In this document: positions 9,095-16,869 of the stretch, piece by piece | Layout: the number at the start of each line of letters is the position of its first letter | How positions within the stretch are numbered: the stretch's first letter is position 1 | Assembly (NCBI RefSeq): GCF_000147695.2 | Contig: NC_015958.1 | Span: 846,501-910,500 of the forward strand | Length of the DNA: 64,000 bases | Source: Thermoanaerobacter wiegelii Rt8.B1 | GTDB lineage: Bacteria; Bacillota; Thermoanaerobacteria; Thermoanaerobacterales; Thermoanaerobacteraceae | Reading direction: 5' to 3' | The notes under the pieces: model-generated | Told to the model about the DNA's origin: nothing | Databases searched by the model: none | What the model saw: only the letters and a program-made list of their open reading frames with translations | Program-made: the position numbers and the translations under genes

Positions 9095-9144
9095 TTAATG
9101 CTAAAGGAATGTGAAAAAAATTCATCACATTCTTTTAGCATTAA
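9095..9144 (+). repeat. Near-perfect 20-bp inverted repeat (strong hairpin)
   Basis: Arms at 9095-9114 and 9125-9144 are complementary at 19 of 20 positions (the exception is a G-T pair), with a 10-base loop, followed by six T residues. It could terminate transcription ahead of the next gene. A diverged copy of the right arm (18 of 20) lies at 9743-9762 on the end of that gene. Confidence 0.8.
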
Positions 9145-9168
9145 TTTTTTAATTGGAGATGTTGTTTT

Positions 9169-9750
9169 ATGCAAATAATTTTTCATGTTGATAACATTGA
9201 AGAATATTTGCAAAAAAGTAAAGATTACAATTTCCCTGACCCACCAGATAGATGCCCTCATCCTGACTGCAAATGTAGAGTAAAACTAAAAAAGCACGGT
9301 TTTTACTACCGTTACTATTTAGATGGAACCATCTGCACAAAAATAGCCATAAGAAGATATATATGCCCTGTGTGCAAAAGGACTCTTTCCTACCTCCCTG
9401 ATTTCTGTATTCCTCATTTTCAGTATTCTTCCAATATGATTGTAAAGTCTTTAAAAGAGACACTTACAAGAGAAAAAACTCTCAGTTCTTTCATAAATGA
9501 CTTAAAAAGAAACTTCCCTACCATACTATTTTCAAGACAGCATATATATTTTTACACCAAAAGGATAATGAATAATTTAAGTTTTATCATATATGGATTA
9601 AGGCAAATAGACCCTTACATAAAGTTATTCGAGGTTAGTTCTCAAAGAGAGAGGGCCAGAGAGATTTTGGACATAATAAACATTGTACCACTCTTTTCCC
9701 AACGGTTTTATGCCCATTGCCAAAAATCATTTCTGGCCCCTCTCACATAA
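9169..9750 (+). CDS. DUF6431-type zinc-ribbon protein of the transposon
   Basis: ATG 9169 follows TTGGAGATG. Residues about 25-70 hold a paired Cys motif: CPHPDCKC, then YICPVCKRTLSYLPDF, a zinc ribbon of the type found in DUF6431 proteins that accompany rve transposases. The rest is helical with QYSSNMIVKSLKETL. It probably binds DNA or helps the transposase; no catalytic residues are apparent. The stop codon sits inside the 9743-9762 repeat, so the natural C-terminus may have been altered. Confidence 0.65.
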   Translation: MQIIFHVDNIEEYLQKSKDYNFPDPPDRCPHPDCKCRVKLKKHGFYYRYYLDGTICTKIAIRRYICPVCKRTLSYLPDFCIPHFQYSSNMIVKSLKETLTREKTLSSFINDLKRNFPTILFSRQHIYFYTKRIMNNLSFIIYGLRQIDPYIKLFEVSSQRERAREILDIINIVPLFSQRFYAHCQKSFLAPLT

Positions 9751-9762
9751 TTTTAGCATTAA
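9743..9762 (+). repeat. Third copy of the 20-base hairpin-arm sequence
   Basis: Matches 9125-9144 at 18 of 20 bases and is inverted relative to 9095-9114. The DUF6431-type gene is thus bracketed by inverted copies, about 650 bases apart. Confidence 0.7.
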
Positions 9763-9886
9763 ACATGAAAGATTTAAATAAAAATTTTGATTTTTTCTTA
9801 GCAACATAGCTTTTTCCTTTAATGTCCCCCAGATATGAGCTAAAATTACGATTAAGAAATCAAAAAAGTGAAGGGGGAACATATAA

Positions 9887-10813
9887 ATGCTTGATGAAAA
9901 AGCGAGAGAAGCTATAGCATTAAAGAGATTTTCACTGATAAGTCCGGTGTTAAACGGACAGGTAAAAAATCAGAAAGAATATTTTGATGCTCTTTCCGAT
10001 AAACCTATTGAGATACCTTATCTTGGAATGAGAAGATATACTCCTAAGACACTTAGAGGGTGGCTGTATCAGTATTTAAGAGGTGGTATAGAAGCGTTAA
10101 AGCCGGGTTATCGAAGTGACAGAGGCAAATACAGAAAGATAGACTTTGAACTTTCAGAGAGAATAAAGCAAAAGAAGCTTGAACATCCTGAAATGCCCAA
10201 CAAACTTCTTTATGAGACATTGATAGGAGAAGGAATAATATCACCGGATAAAGTATCCCTTTCGACATTCTATAGGTTTTTGAAAAACATTCCTGTAAAA
10301 TCTCTAGATAAAGAAAAAGAGGGTAAAACAAAGAGGTTTTCCCATGAATACATCAATGAACTGTGGCAAACTGATGTCATGTATGGGCCATATATTAAAG
10401 AAGGTAAAACAAAAAGACAAACGTACCTTATTGCATATATAGATGATGCTTCAAGGCTTTGTACCTATGCTCGCTTTTACTATACCCAGAATTTTTTAGC
10501 TTTAAGAGACTCATTTAAAGAGGCGGTGCTAAGAAGGGGGATACCCAAAATGCTTTACACTGACAACGGAAAGATATATAGAAGCACTCAATTGGAATAT
10601 ATCTGTGCTTCACTAGGCACATCTCTTATTCACGCTGAGCCTTTTTCACCTCATTCAAAAGGAAAAATAGAAAGATTCTTTCATACGGTGAGAATGAGAT
10701 TCTTAAGCACAATAGATCCTACCTCCGTAAAGAGTATAGATGAACTCAACATGATGTTTTTAAATGGCTGGAGGAAGATTACAACAGAAAAGAACACAGC
10801 AGTATTGGCATGA
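9887..10813 (+). CDS. rve-type DDE transposase, N-terminal and catalytic part (frame A)
   Basis: ATG 9887 follows GAAGGGGGAAC. The N-terminal 110 residues form helix-turn-helix DNA-binding units (GWLYQYLRGGIEALKPGYRS). The integrase core follows with the DDE triad: LWQTDVMYGPYI (first Asp), LYTDNGKIYRS (second Asp), and HSKGKIERFFHTVR (Glu). The frame then runs ITTEKNTAVLA and stops, whereas the expected continuation WLEEDYNRKEHSSIG is in the -1 frame. At the crossing point (10759-10765) the sequence is T TTA AAT in frame, a possible slippery site; a lost base is the alternative. So the catalytic part is intact and only the C-terminal domain is shifted. Confidence 0.85.
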   Translation: MLDEKAREAIALKRFSLISPVLNGQVKNQKEYFDALSDKPIEIPYLGMRRYTPKTLRGWLYQYLRGGIEALKPGYRSDRGKYRKIDFELSERIKQKKLEHPEMPNKLLYETLIGEGIISPDKVSLSTFYRFLKNIPVKSLDKEKEGKTKRFSHEYINELWQTDVMYGPYIKEGKTKRQTYLIAYIDDASRLCTYARFYYTQNFLALRDSFKEAVLRRGIPKMLYTDNGKIYRSTQLEYICASLGTSLIHAEPFSPHSKGKIERFFHTVRMRFLSTIDPTSVKSIDELNMMFLNGWRKITTEKNTAVLA

Positions 10814-11199
10814 GTCCTTTAGATTTTTTCATGTCACAAATATCAAGAATAAATATGTGTAACATAGATATGTTGAATGAATGTTTTCTCATAAGAGTAA
10901 ATCGTAAGGTAAATAAGGATGCTACACTTAAAGTGGAAAATATACTTTATGAAACAGAAGAAAAGTTTAAAAATATGCACTTAGAAGTCAGATATGACCC
11001 TGAGTGGCTTAAGGATAATACACCGCTTCTACTTTATTATGAGGGCAAAAAAGTGGGGGAAGCGTATAAAGTGAACTTTCATGAGAATGCTAAAATTCCT
11101 GCTGCGTATATAAAAGGCAAAAATGACGTAAACGAAAATGAAGAAATAAGTGATTTTACCAAGCATAAAGTAATCTCTTTTAACGATATCATTGATTGA
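10810..11199 (+). CDS. rve-type transposase, C-terminal Mu-like domain (frame B)
   Basis: This frame continues the transposase: coding similarity starts at TGG 10765, before the ATG 10810, with WLEEDYNRKEHSSIGMSPLD. It ends in a beta-barrel-like C-terminal domain (EVRYDPEWLKDNTPLLLYYE) of the Mu transposase C-terminal type, which helps bind the transposon ends. It overlaps frame A by four bases (ATGA), so re-initiation could also yield a separate small protein. It overlaps the ATPase gene start region. Confidence 0.8.
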   Translation: MSPLDFFMSQISRINMCNIDMLNECFLIRVNRKVNKDATLKVENILYETEEKFKNMHLEVRYDPEWLKDNTPLLLYYEGKKVGEAYKVNFHENAKIPAAYIKGKNDVNENEEISDFTKHKVISFNDIID

Positions 11200-11216
11200 A
11201 AGAGAGGTGCCTTAAA

Positions 11217-12017
11217 GTGTTTACCCAATATTTTGGAATGAAATTTAATCCATTTTCTAAAGAGATAAGTGTAAACGACCTTTACATAAGTGAAGACATT
11301 GCTGAATTAAATGCCAGGTTAAAATATTTACAAGAAACAAGGGGTATAGGACTTATCGTTGGGGAGGCCGGTTCAGGTAAATCTACTGCATTAAGAAGAT
11401 ATGCTGAAAGCCTCAACCGTTCTACATTTAAACCATGTTATTTCGCTTTATCTACACTTACAGTGAGAGAATTCTATCAAGCATTGGCTATGATTTTAGG
11501 CGAAACACCCTCATACAAAAAAGTAACGCTCTTTTACCAGATACAAAGAGCGATAACAGAACTTTACTATAGCCAGAAAATAACTCCTGTCATAATATTA
11601 GATGAAATACAACTGGTTTCTAATGATGTTCTTGAAGATTTGAGAATAATATTTAACTTTAATATGGATTCTCAAAACCCGTATATATTGATACTTTCAG
11701 GACAACCACACATAAGAAACAAACTAGCTCTCAATGTAAACAGTGCACTAAGGCAAAGAATTTCTATAAAGTATGTGATGCAAGGGCTAAAAAAAGAAGA
11801 AATTCAAGATTATATAAAAACAAGAATGAAAATAGCCGGAATGATGGATGATATATTTACACCATCAGCATATGAAGCAATATATTCCCTAACAAAAGGG
11901 CTCCCAAGGATAATAAATAACCTGGTAACAGCTTCTTTACTCTATGCGTATTCTAAAAGGCTAAGAGAAATAGACGAAGAAGTAATATACCAGGCACAAA
12001 ATGAAATCAGTTTATGA
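11217..12017 (+). CDS. ExeA/TniB-like AAA ATPase of the transposon
   Basis: GTG 11217 sits seven bases after GAGAGGTG; the upstream TTG at 11196 is less well placed. The 266-residue product starts FTQYFGMKFNPFSKEI, the usual ExeA-family opening, followed by Walker A GEAGSGKST, Walker B VIILDEIQ, a sensor in LILSGQPHIRNKL, and the arginine-rich sensor 2 region GLPRIINNL. In Tn7/Tn5053/Mu relatives this ATPase selects target DNA and activates the DDE transposase. It is intact and directly downstream of the split transposase. Confidence 0.9.
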   Translation: MFTQYFGMKFNPFSKEISVNDLYISEDIAELNARLKYLQETRGIGLIVGEAGSGKSTALRRYAESLNRSTFKPCYFALSTLTVREFYQALAMILGETPSYKKVTLFYQIQRAITELYYSQKITPVIILDEIQLVSNDVLEDLRIIFNFNMDSQNPYILILSGQPHIRNKLALNVNSALRQRISIKYVMQGLKKEEIQDYIKTRMKIAGMMDDIFTPSAYEAIYSLTKGLPRIINNLVTASLLYAYSKRLREIDEEVIYQAQNEISL

Positions 12018-12052
12018 GAGTAGCACTTTTTGTGTTACTCTCAATTTTATTA
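12016..12052 (+). terminator. Intrinsic terminator after the transposon ATPase
   Basis: GAGAGTAGCAC (12016-12026) pairs with GTGTTACTCTC (12032-12042) with one wobble pair, loop of five, then AATTTTATT. It starts on the stop codon of the ATPase gene. Confidence 0.8.
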
Positions 12053-12392
12053 TATATTAATTAAATAAAATTTCAATAACAGATATTAACATATTTTGGC
12101 GGTAATGCTCTTGGAAAGTGAAAAAAATTTTTAATCAGGCTGTAATAATTTGAGAAAAAATACTTTTATGCACTTAAAAAATGCCATTATAATTTGAAAA
12201 TCTTTGGAGATTTAATTTGAGAATTGACAGCATAGAAAAGAGCAGGTTGATAGTACAAGTAATAAATGGAAGTTAGGAGATGTGTGGAAGCTTATGGATG
12301 AATTAGCTGATGAATGGATAAATACATGATATCTTGCAGAATAATAATAGATAATTTGGTAGACATGAAAAAACAAATCTGTTGCTATAATA
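12053..12392. other. Degenerate AT-rich gap
   Basis: No intact gene. A short in-frame stretch near 12266-12330 (KWKLGDVWKLMDELADEW) looks like a leftover of a coding sequence but is too short to name. Confidence 0.3.
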
Positions 12393-12429
12393 TTACTAAC
12401 TCTAAAGTTAGTAACTTTAGAGTTAGTAA
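12393..12429 (+). repeat. 37-bp perfect palindrome
   Basis: The 18 bases at 12393-12410 are the exact reverse complement of 12412-12429, with a single G between them. It lies 25 bases before the ATPase remnant. It could be an operator for a dimeric or tetrameric repressor, a cruciform, or a weak terminator (it lacks a T-run). Confidence 0.9.
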
Positions 12430-12454
12430 TTTATAAGTTAATGAGGTGAATTTA

Positions 12455-12851
12455 ATGTTTATTGGTAAGAGAATATGAACTTGAAACATTAAACAAACTT
12501 GAAGACGTGTAGGAAAAACTACATTACTGACCGAGTTTTGTAAAGATAAACCATCAATATGAATCACGGGAAAAAGCGTTTCTCTTTTTGGCTCAACAGG
12601 CGAAGGACAAGCGGCTAGTTGTTGTAATTGACGAATTTCCTTATATTGTTAATTCAAATAAAAGTATTCTATCACTTTTGCAAAATTTAATAGACCATCA
12701 TCTAAAGGATACTAAGCTTTTTTTAATTATTTGGGGTTCTTCTGCAAGTTTTATTGAGGAAGAGGTTTTAAGTTATAAAAGCTCCCTTTATGGGAGAAGA
12801 ACCGCTCAGTTGGTAGTGGAACGCTGTCGAGATGTGTTGAAATCTTCTTAA
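12455..12851 (+). pseudogene. Archaeal-type ATPase (ATPase_2/DUF234 family) remnant
   Basis: ATG 12455 begins MFIGKR, then in a shifted frame YELETLNKL, then RKTTLLTEFCKDKPSI, a worn Walker A region. The best preserved part (12588-12851) has LVVVIDEFPYIVNSN (Walker B) and LIIWGSSASFIEEEV (sensor 1), then SSLYGRRTAQL. Intact members are 400-470 residues of the STAND/MNS AAA clade; here the Walker A glycines and the whole C-terminal half are lost. The remnant ends next to a 40-base fragment of the Rpn nuclease gene, pointing to illegitimate recombination. Confidence 0.75.
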
Positions 12852-12877
12852 ATGTTTAGTGTAACATGCTCTACCAG

Positions 12878-12917
12878 ATGGAGAAGCATACTAAAAGACA
12901 TACCAAAAAAAGAATCA
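12878..12917 (+). repeat. Exact 40-bp copy of an internal piece of the Rpn gene
   Basis: Identical over 40 of 40 bases to 8104-8143 in the Rpn nuclease gene, with unrelated bases on both sides. It ends one base before the stop region of the opposite-strand Uma2 gene. It is a recombination scar or the last trace of a second Rpn copy. Confidence 0.9.
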
Positions 12918-12919
12918 CT

Positions 12920-13495
12920 TCAATAGTTGAAGACATCTTTTAAGTCTATTACAAGGTCTTCAAAAATAGAAACTTTAATTTTATCTTCTTCGGTATAAAC
13001 TTCTGGTCTGCCATATTTACCATTTTCCTGAAGCAAAAATACTGTTACCAATTTTACTTCTGGTTCTACTATCCAGTATTCTTTCACTCCATGTTTTTCA
13101 TATAAGTTAAATTTTTCTACCTTATCTTTTCTTGCAGTTGAAGGTGATGTGATTTCAACAATCAGATCAGGAGCTCCTTTGCACCCTTCATCATCTAATT
13201 TTGATTTATCGCATACCACCACAATATCAGGTTCCACAACAGTCTTTATTTCTTTATCGCTTTTTTCATCCCCTGATGGAAGCCTTACTCCAAGACGTGC
13301 AAAATAAACTTCACATTCTTTATCTTTTAGGTAATTAAAGAATTGATAGACTATTGTTCCAGAAATTTCTTGATGTATTCTAGGTGGAAGAGTGTGTAAA
13401 TAAACTTGCCCGTCAATTAATTCTATTCTCTGTTCATCCGGCCAGTTTAAATAATCTTCATAAGTATAAACTTCTTTTCTTTTTGGCAAAGACAT
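12920..13495 (-). CDS. Uma2-family (DUF820) putative endonuclease
   Basis: Read on the minus strand from ATG 13495, eight bases after GAGGAG; the in-frame GTG nine bases upstream overlaps that site. The 191-residue product has the Uma2 pattern: TYEDYLNWPDEQRIELIDGQ, then HQEISGTIVYQFFNYL, the PD-(D/E)xK core VVEPDIVVVCDKSK with APDLIVEITSPST (Asp and Glu), and LYEKHGVKEYWIVEP. These are restriction-like nucleases of unknown biological role, spread widely in thermophiles and cyanobacteria. Its upstream region is repeated near lemA together with a small piece of a second Uma2 gene. Confidence 0.9.
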   Translation of the reverse strand: MSLPKRKEVYTYEDYLNWPDEQRIELIDGQVYLHTLPPRIHQEISGTIVYQFFNYLKDKECEVYFARLGVRLPSGDEKSDKEIKTVVEPDIVVVCDKSKLDDEGCKGAPDLIVEITSPSTARKDKVEKFNLYEKHGVKEYWIVEPEVKLVTVFLLQENGKYGRPEVYTEEDKIKVSIFEDLVIDLKDVFNY

Positions 13496-13521
13496 AATTG
13501 GCACTCCTCATAATTTTTCCC

Positions 13522-13700
13522 ATACTAAGTTTGACATTTTAATAGCTTTTATATTCTGTACTTTCATAGAGAAATTCCTTCTTGATTTCATTATATTATA
13601 CATATACTATACATGCAACAGAATATAGTTTTGGTATCCGGTGTTCCAAAATGGGCTTACATTATTTTTGTCAGGACGTGTCGAATTTTCTTAATATTTG
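13522..13700 (-). repeat. 180-bp dispersed repeat, copy 1 (upstream of Uma2)
   Basis: Aligns by eye with 16443-16620 over the whole length with scattered mismatches and small gaps; landmarks present in both are TTTGACATTTTAATAGC, TATAGTTTTGGTATCCGG and TTTCTTAATATTTG. The last part also resembles 7615-7665 upstream of the Rpn gene. It holds no protein gene; it probably contains the Uma2 promoter (reading leftward). Confidence 0.85.
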
Positions 13701-13858
13701 CACAGGAAAAAGATAGGGGGACGTTTGGCCTATCTTATAACTGTATTAAGATATATCCATATATACCCATCACTCCGCCGTACCACCTTGCTAAATACAA
13801 TTTCAGCAATATCATATATTACCTTGAAAATAAGTAAGAGCAGATAAAATCCTGCTCC
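13701..13858. other. Short noncoding gap
   Basis: No gene or clear signal; the run GCAGATAAAATCCTGCTCCC near 13842-13860 holds a short inverted repeat (GAGCAG/CTGCTC) that may terminate transcription. Confidence 0.3.
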
Positions 13859-14872
13859 CTATCTAAAGTTTATAAATTCTTCTATGAAATAATCAATCGC
13901 ATTTAATCGGCTCTTTATATACAAACCAATTTTAGTCCTTTCACACAAATCAACCAATAAATGAAATAAATACTCATCTCTTACAAATATTTTCTTTGGT
14001 TTACCCATATTTAAAATATATGGAATTACCATATCAAAAACATATTGTACTTCATTATCTTCTGGAGAAAGAATATGTTGATCTATTATCATCCCTGATT
14101 TAGAATCAGCAAGAATACAAATTCTCCCTGCAATTGGTCTATCATATTCTTTATCTCTAATTATGGTATTCAAGTACGCTATATCAACTTCTATTTCGGC
14201 AGAAGTAGTTGGTTGCTTTGCCATTCTTGATAAAAGAAGCTCATCTTTTAATATAGGGATTAAATATTTTCTTTGGGGTAACAAAAGGGGAGCTGCTAAA
14301 GTAACCCATTGATTTTTTTGCTCATCGTATTTATGAACTAAAGTTTCTCCCTCTTCGAAGTTAACTACAATATCTTCTTCAATGTAATTTTTTAGTGCTT
14401 GTGATAAATGTCTCATTATTGCTGTCTGTTTTAATACTTCTTCTTTATTCAAAATATAAGGAGCATATCCTTTCTTGAAAGATCTAAAATAGATCCAGTT
14501 ATTCCTACCTCTAAACTTCAATCCCAGGTCTTTTACAATTTGCAATTCTTCTTTAAACAACTCTTCTCTATCCCCAAAATAGCATATAATTACATTATCT
14601 TCTTGAAATCGCTGAATTTGCTGTGGTGGCATATCGGTAACCTCAATAATTTTGTAAAAATTATCCAAAGCATCAAACCCAAAATAAAAACCTATACCGT
14701 AAAATTCTCCTCCTCTTCCCATTACACTACAATATACTGGTTCTTCATTTTCTGGCAAAATTAGTGTTATTATATCTACATCCCAAAAATATTTCCAAGG
14801 ATTTAATTCCTTTATTTTAACAGTTACCTCATACAATTCTTTCCACTCTTCTAATGTCGCTTTTTCTTTCAT
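13859..14872 (-). CDS. DUF7309/DUF6930 two-domain protein of unknown function
   Basis: A 337-residue soluble protein in the lemA-htpX direction, starting 40 bases after the htpX stop, so probably co-transcribed. The first half (EEWKELYEVTVKIKELNPWK, FYGIGFYFGFDALDNFYKI) matches DUF7309 as I remember it. The second half (VDIAYLNTIIRDKEYDRPIA, GRICILADSKSGMI, PKKIFVRDEYLFHLLVDLCE) matches DUF6930. No catalytic motif is evident. Proteins with this pair are found scattered in Firmicutes; I know no assigned function. Confidence 0.75.
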   Translation of the reverse strand: MKEKATLEEWKELYEVTVKIKELNPWKYFWDVDIITLILPENEEPVYCSVMGRGGEFYGIGFYFGFDALDNFYKIIEVTDMPPQQIQRFQEDNVIICYFGDREELFKEELQIVKDLGLKFRGRNNWIYFRSFKKGYAPYILNKEEVLKQTAIMRHLSQALKNYIEEDIVVNFEEGETLVHKYDEQKNQWVTLAAPLLLPQRKYLIPILKDELLLSRMAKQPTTSAEIEVDIAYLNTIIRDKEYDRPIAGRICILADSKSGMIIDQHILSPEDNEVQYVFDMVIPYILNMGKPKKIFVRDEYLFHLLVDLCERTKIGLYIKSRLNAIDYFIEEFINFR

Positions 14873-14912
14873 TACTATTTACACCCTTCCTTATAAAATT
14901 TTCTTATGTCTT

Positions 14913-15811
14913 TTACATTGTAAGGCTCTTCAACCTCTTAATTCTCTCTTCAATTGGTGGATGAGTTGCAAATAACTTTTCCGCTCTTCCGAAAGGATTT
15001 GATATAAACAAATGAGCTGTTGCGTCAGAGGTAACTCTCATGGGTCTAGTATAACTACCTATTTTTTCAAGAGCTGATGCAAGACCATAGGGATCTCTTA
15101 CAATATAGGCACCAGTTGCATCTGCCAAATATTCTCTTTGTCTTGAAATTGCAGACCTTATAATTAATACAATAAGAGGAGCAATAATAGAAAAAATAAG
15201 CCCAATAATGAGGAGAATTATAGCTCCATTGTCATTTTTATCTCTTCTTCTGCTTTCTCCCATTCCCCACCACATACTTCTTAGCATTACATCCCTGAGT
15301 AAAATTATAAGTCCTGCAACAACTGCAACAACCGTCATCAAAAGTATATCTCTATTTCTGATGTGAGATATTTCATGAGCTATTACTCCTTGGAGCTCTT
15401 CTCTATTCATCATTTGAAGTAGACCGGTTGTGACACAAACAGAAGCATGCTTTGGGTCTTTGCCCGTAGCAAAAGCATTAGGTTGGGATTCTTCCATTAT
15501 ATAAACATTGGGCTTTGGTATACCTGCTGCGAGAGCGACTTCTTCCACAATATTATGAAGAACATAATACTCCTCTGGATTTGCCGGAATGGCTCCCACC
15601 GATGCGAGAGCTATTTTATCTGACTGCTCATACGCTATCCAATTATACAGCACAATAAAAATTGCTAAAAGAACTATTCCTGTAAGTCCCCAGTTGAAAT
15701 ACCATACAAAAAATAACCTATAGCAAAAAGTATAAGAGAAAATGTAACTATAAATAGATAAGTTTTCCTTACATTTTCTGCTTGAAGTTCATATAGAGTT
15801 TTTCTAGACAT
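14913..15811 (-). CDS. htpX: HtpX-like M48 membrane metalloprotease, frame broken near the N-terminus
   Basis: HtpX degrades misfolded membrane proteins with a zinc active site facing the cytoplasm. The true start is ATG 15811 ([20 protein letters not shown]), 20 bases after the lemA stop. The frame goes out at a run of six A (plus strand 15708-15713); one more base would give [18 protein letters not shown] and join the rest. The remaining frame (from 15653) carries [10 protein letters not shown] with the zinc His pair, two later membrane segments, and the third ligand region [12 protein letters not shown]. Without a correction only a protein lacking the first two membrane helices could be made. 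A homopolymer sequencing error is a strong alternative. Confidence 0.85.
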
Positions 15812-15831
15812 TACACTCACACCCTCGTTAA

Positions 15832-16377
15832 TCAAAATTGAACATTAATAGGCCCTCTTTCACCTTCATCAACAGGATAATATTCCTTGGGTGTCAATCT
15901 CATCATATTTGCAACAATAGAAGCAGGAATTCTCTGTTGTGCTGCATTGTACTGCATGACTATATCATTATAAAACTGTCTTGCAAAAGCAATTTTATTT
16001 TCTGTATTAGTTAATTCTTCTTGGAGTTTTAAAAAATTCTCATTTGCCTTTAGTTCTGGATAATTTTCTGCAACAGCAAAAATTGTCTTAAGAGCTTGTG
16101 TAATCTGATTATTAGTATTTCCTACTTCTTTTACTGATTGAGCTCCCATTGCCTTAGCCCTTAATTCTCCTAAATTTTCAAAAATCTCTTTTTCATGAGC
16201 AGCATATCCTTTTACTGTATTCACAAGGTTAGGTATAAGGTCATATCTTCTCTTTAACTGTACATCTATTTGCGCCCAAGCATTTTCTACTCTGTTTTTC
16301 AAATTAATAAAACCATTGTAAGTCACAATAAACCACAAAACTATAACTGCTACGATACCCAAAATTATCCATGTCAT
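15832..16377 (-). CDS. lemA: LemA family membrane-anchored protein
   Basis: The start is ATG 16377 ([18 protein letters not shown]), eight bases after AAGGAGG; the longer frame to 16422 runs into a leftover of another gene. The 181-residue product has one N-terminal transmembrane helix followed by the LemA coiled-coil domain: [54 protein letters not shown], and the C-terminal FPxxxV-like tail FNxxV replaced by a longer end. LemA is commonly encoded directly before htpX, as here, and is thought to work with the protease at the membrane. Confidence 0.92.
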
Positions 16378-16387
16378 TTTGTGTTCC

Positions 16388-16427
16388 TCCTTCATATTCA
16401 TTATAAATTTCTGGCTTACCATATTTG
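16388..16427 (-). pseudogene. Sliver of a second Uma2 gene
   Basis: On the minus strand the bases read KYGKPEIYNEYE, close to KYGRPEVYTEED of the intact Uma2 gene at 12920. It lies just ahead of lemA and just inside the repeat copy at 16443, so almost all of a duplicate Uma2 gene has been deleted. Confidence 0.6.
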
Positions 16428-16442
16428 TTCCTTTAATTTTCT

Positions 16443-16620
16443 TACACTAAGTTTGACATTTTAATAGCTTTTATATTCTGTGTTTTCTTAAATCTTTCTT
16501 AGTTTCATTATATTATACATCTATTATACATGCAACAGAATATAGTTTTGGTATCCGGCGTTCCAAAATGGGTTTAGATTATTTTTGCCAGGGTATGTCG
16601 AAATTTTCTTAATATTTGTG
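16443..16620 (-). repeat. 180-bp dispersed repeat, copy 2 (upstream of lemA)
   Basis: Second copy of the 13522-13700 repeat in the same orientation. It now forms the region upstream of lemA and may serve as its promoter. Confidence 0.85.
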
Positions 16621-16697
16621 TTGGAATTTGCTTTATAAAATGATAAAATTAAAATTAAGGTGAGACGTTAAGTCACATAAGACAAGGGGAGAAGGAG

Positions 16698-16863
16698 ATG
16701 GGAACACTCGTTTTGATGGTCTGATTGCCGGGGGTGAGGAAAGATACTACAACCTCCCGTGATAGAAGAGGGATTTGCTATTAAGGTAGAGCAGGTGGAT
16801 GATAGTGCACTGAAGAATGTTCTTATAGTAAATAGCTTTAGAATAGGTAGAAAGGTAGGGTGA
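16698..16863 (+). pseudogene. Unidentified gene remnant with frameshifts
   Basis: ATG 16698 follows GGGGAGAAGGAG, an excellent binding site, but the frame ends after eight codons. Two shifted frames (RFDGLIAGGEERYYNLP and PVIEEGFAIKVEQVDDSALK ending at TGA 16861) make one plausible protein of about 55 residues. It ends just before the phosphodiesterase gene. I do not recognise the family. Confidence 0.4.
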
Positions 16864-16869
16864 TATTAT

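Larger units (their letters stand above)
9040..12052 (+). mobile_element. Transposon with DUF6431-like gene, split DDE transposase and AAA ATPase
   Basis: Three to four genes on one strand form a unit. They are a zinc-ribbon DUF6431-type protein, an rve-type DDE transposase in two overlapping frames, and an ExeA/TniB-type ATPase overlapping the transposase end. The pairing of an rve transposase with an AAA regulator recalls Tn5053/Tn7/Mu-like elements and IS21. The ends given are approximate: left from the hairpin region, right from the terminator after the ATPase. Confidence 0.65.

Noticed and set aside
13613-13837. Open frame of 74 codons in the 180-bp repeat region
   Set aside because: Half of it lies in the noncoding repeat, where the second copy does not preserve the frame.
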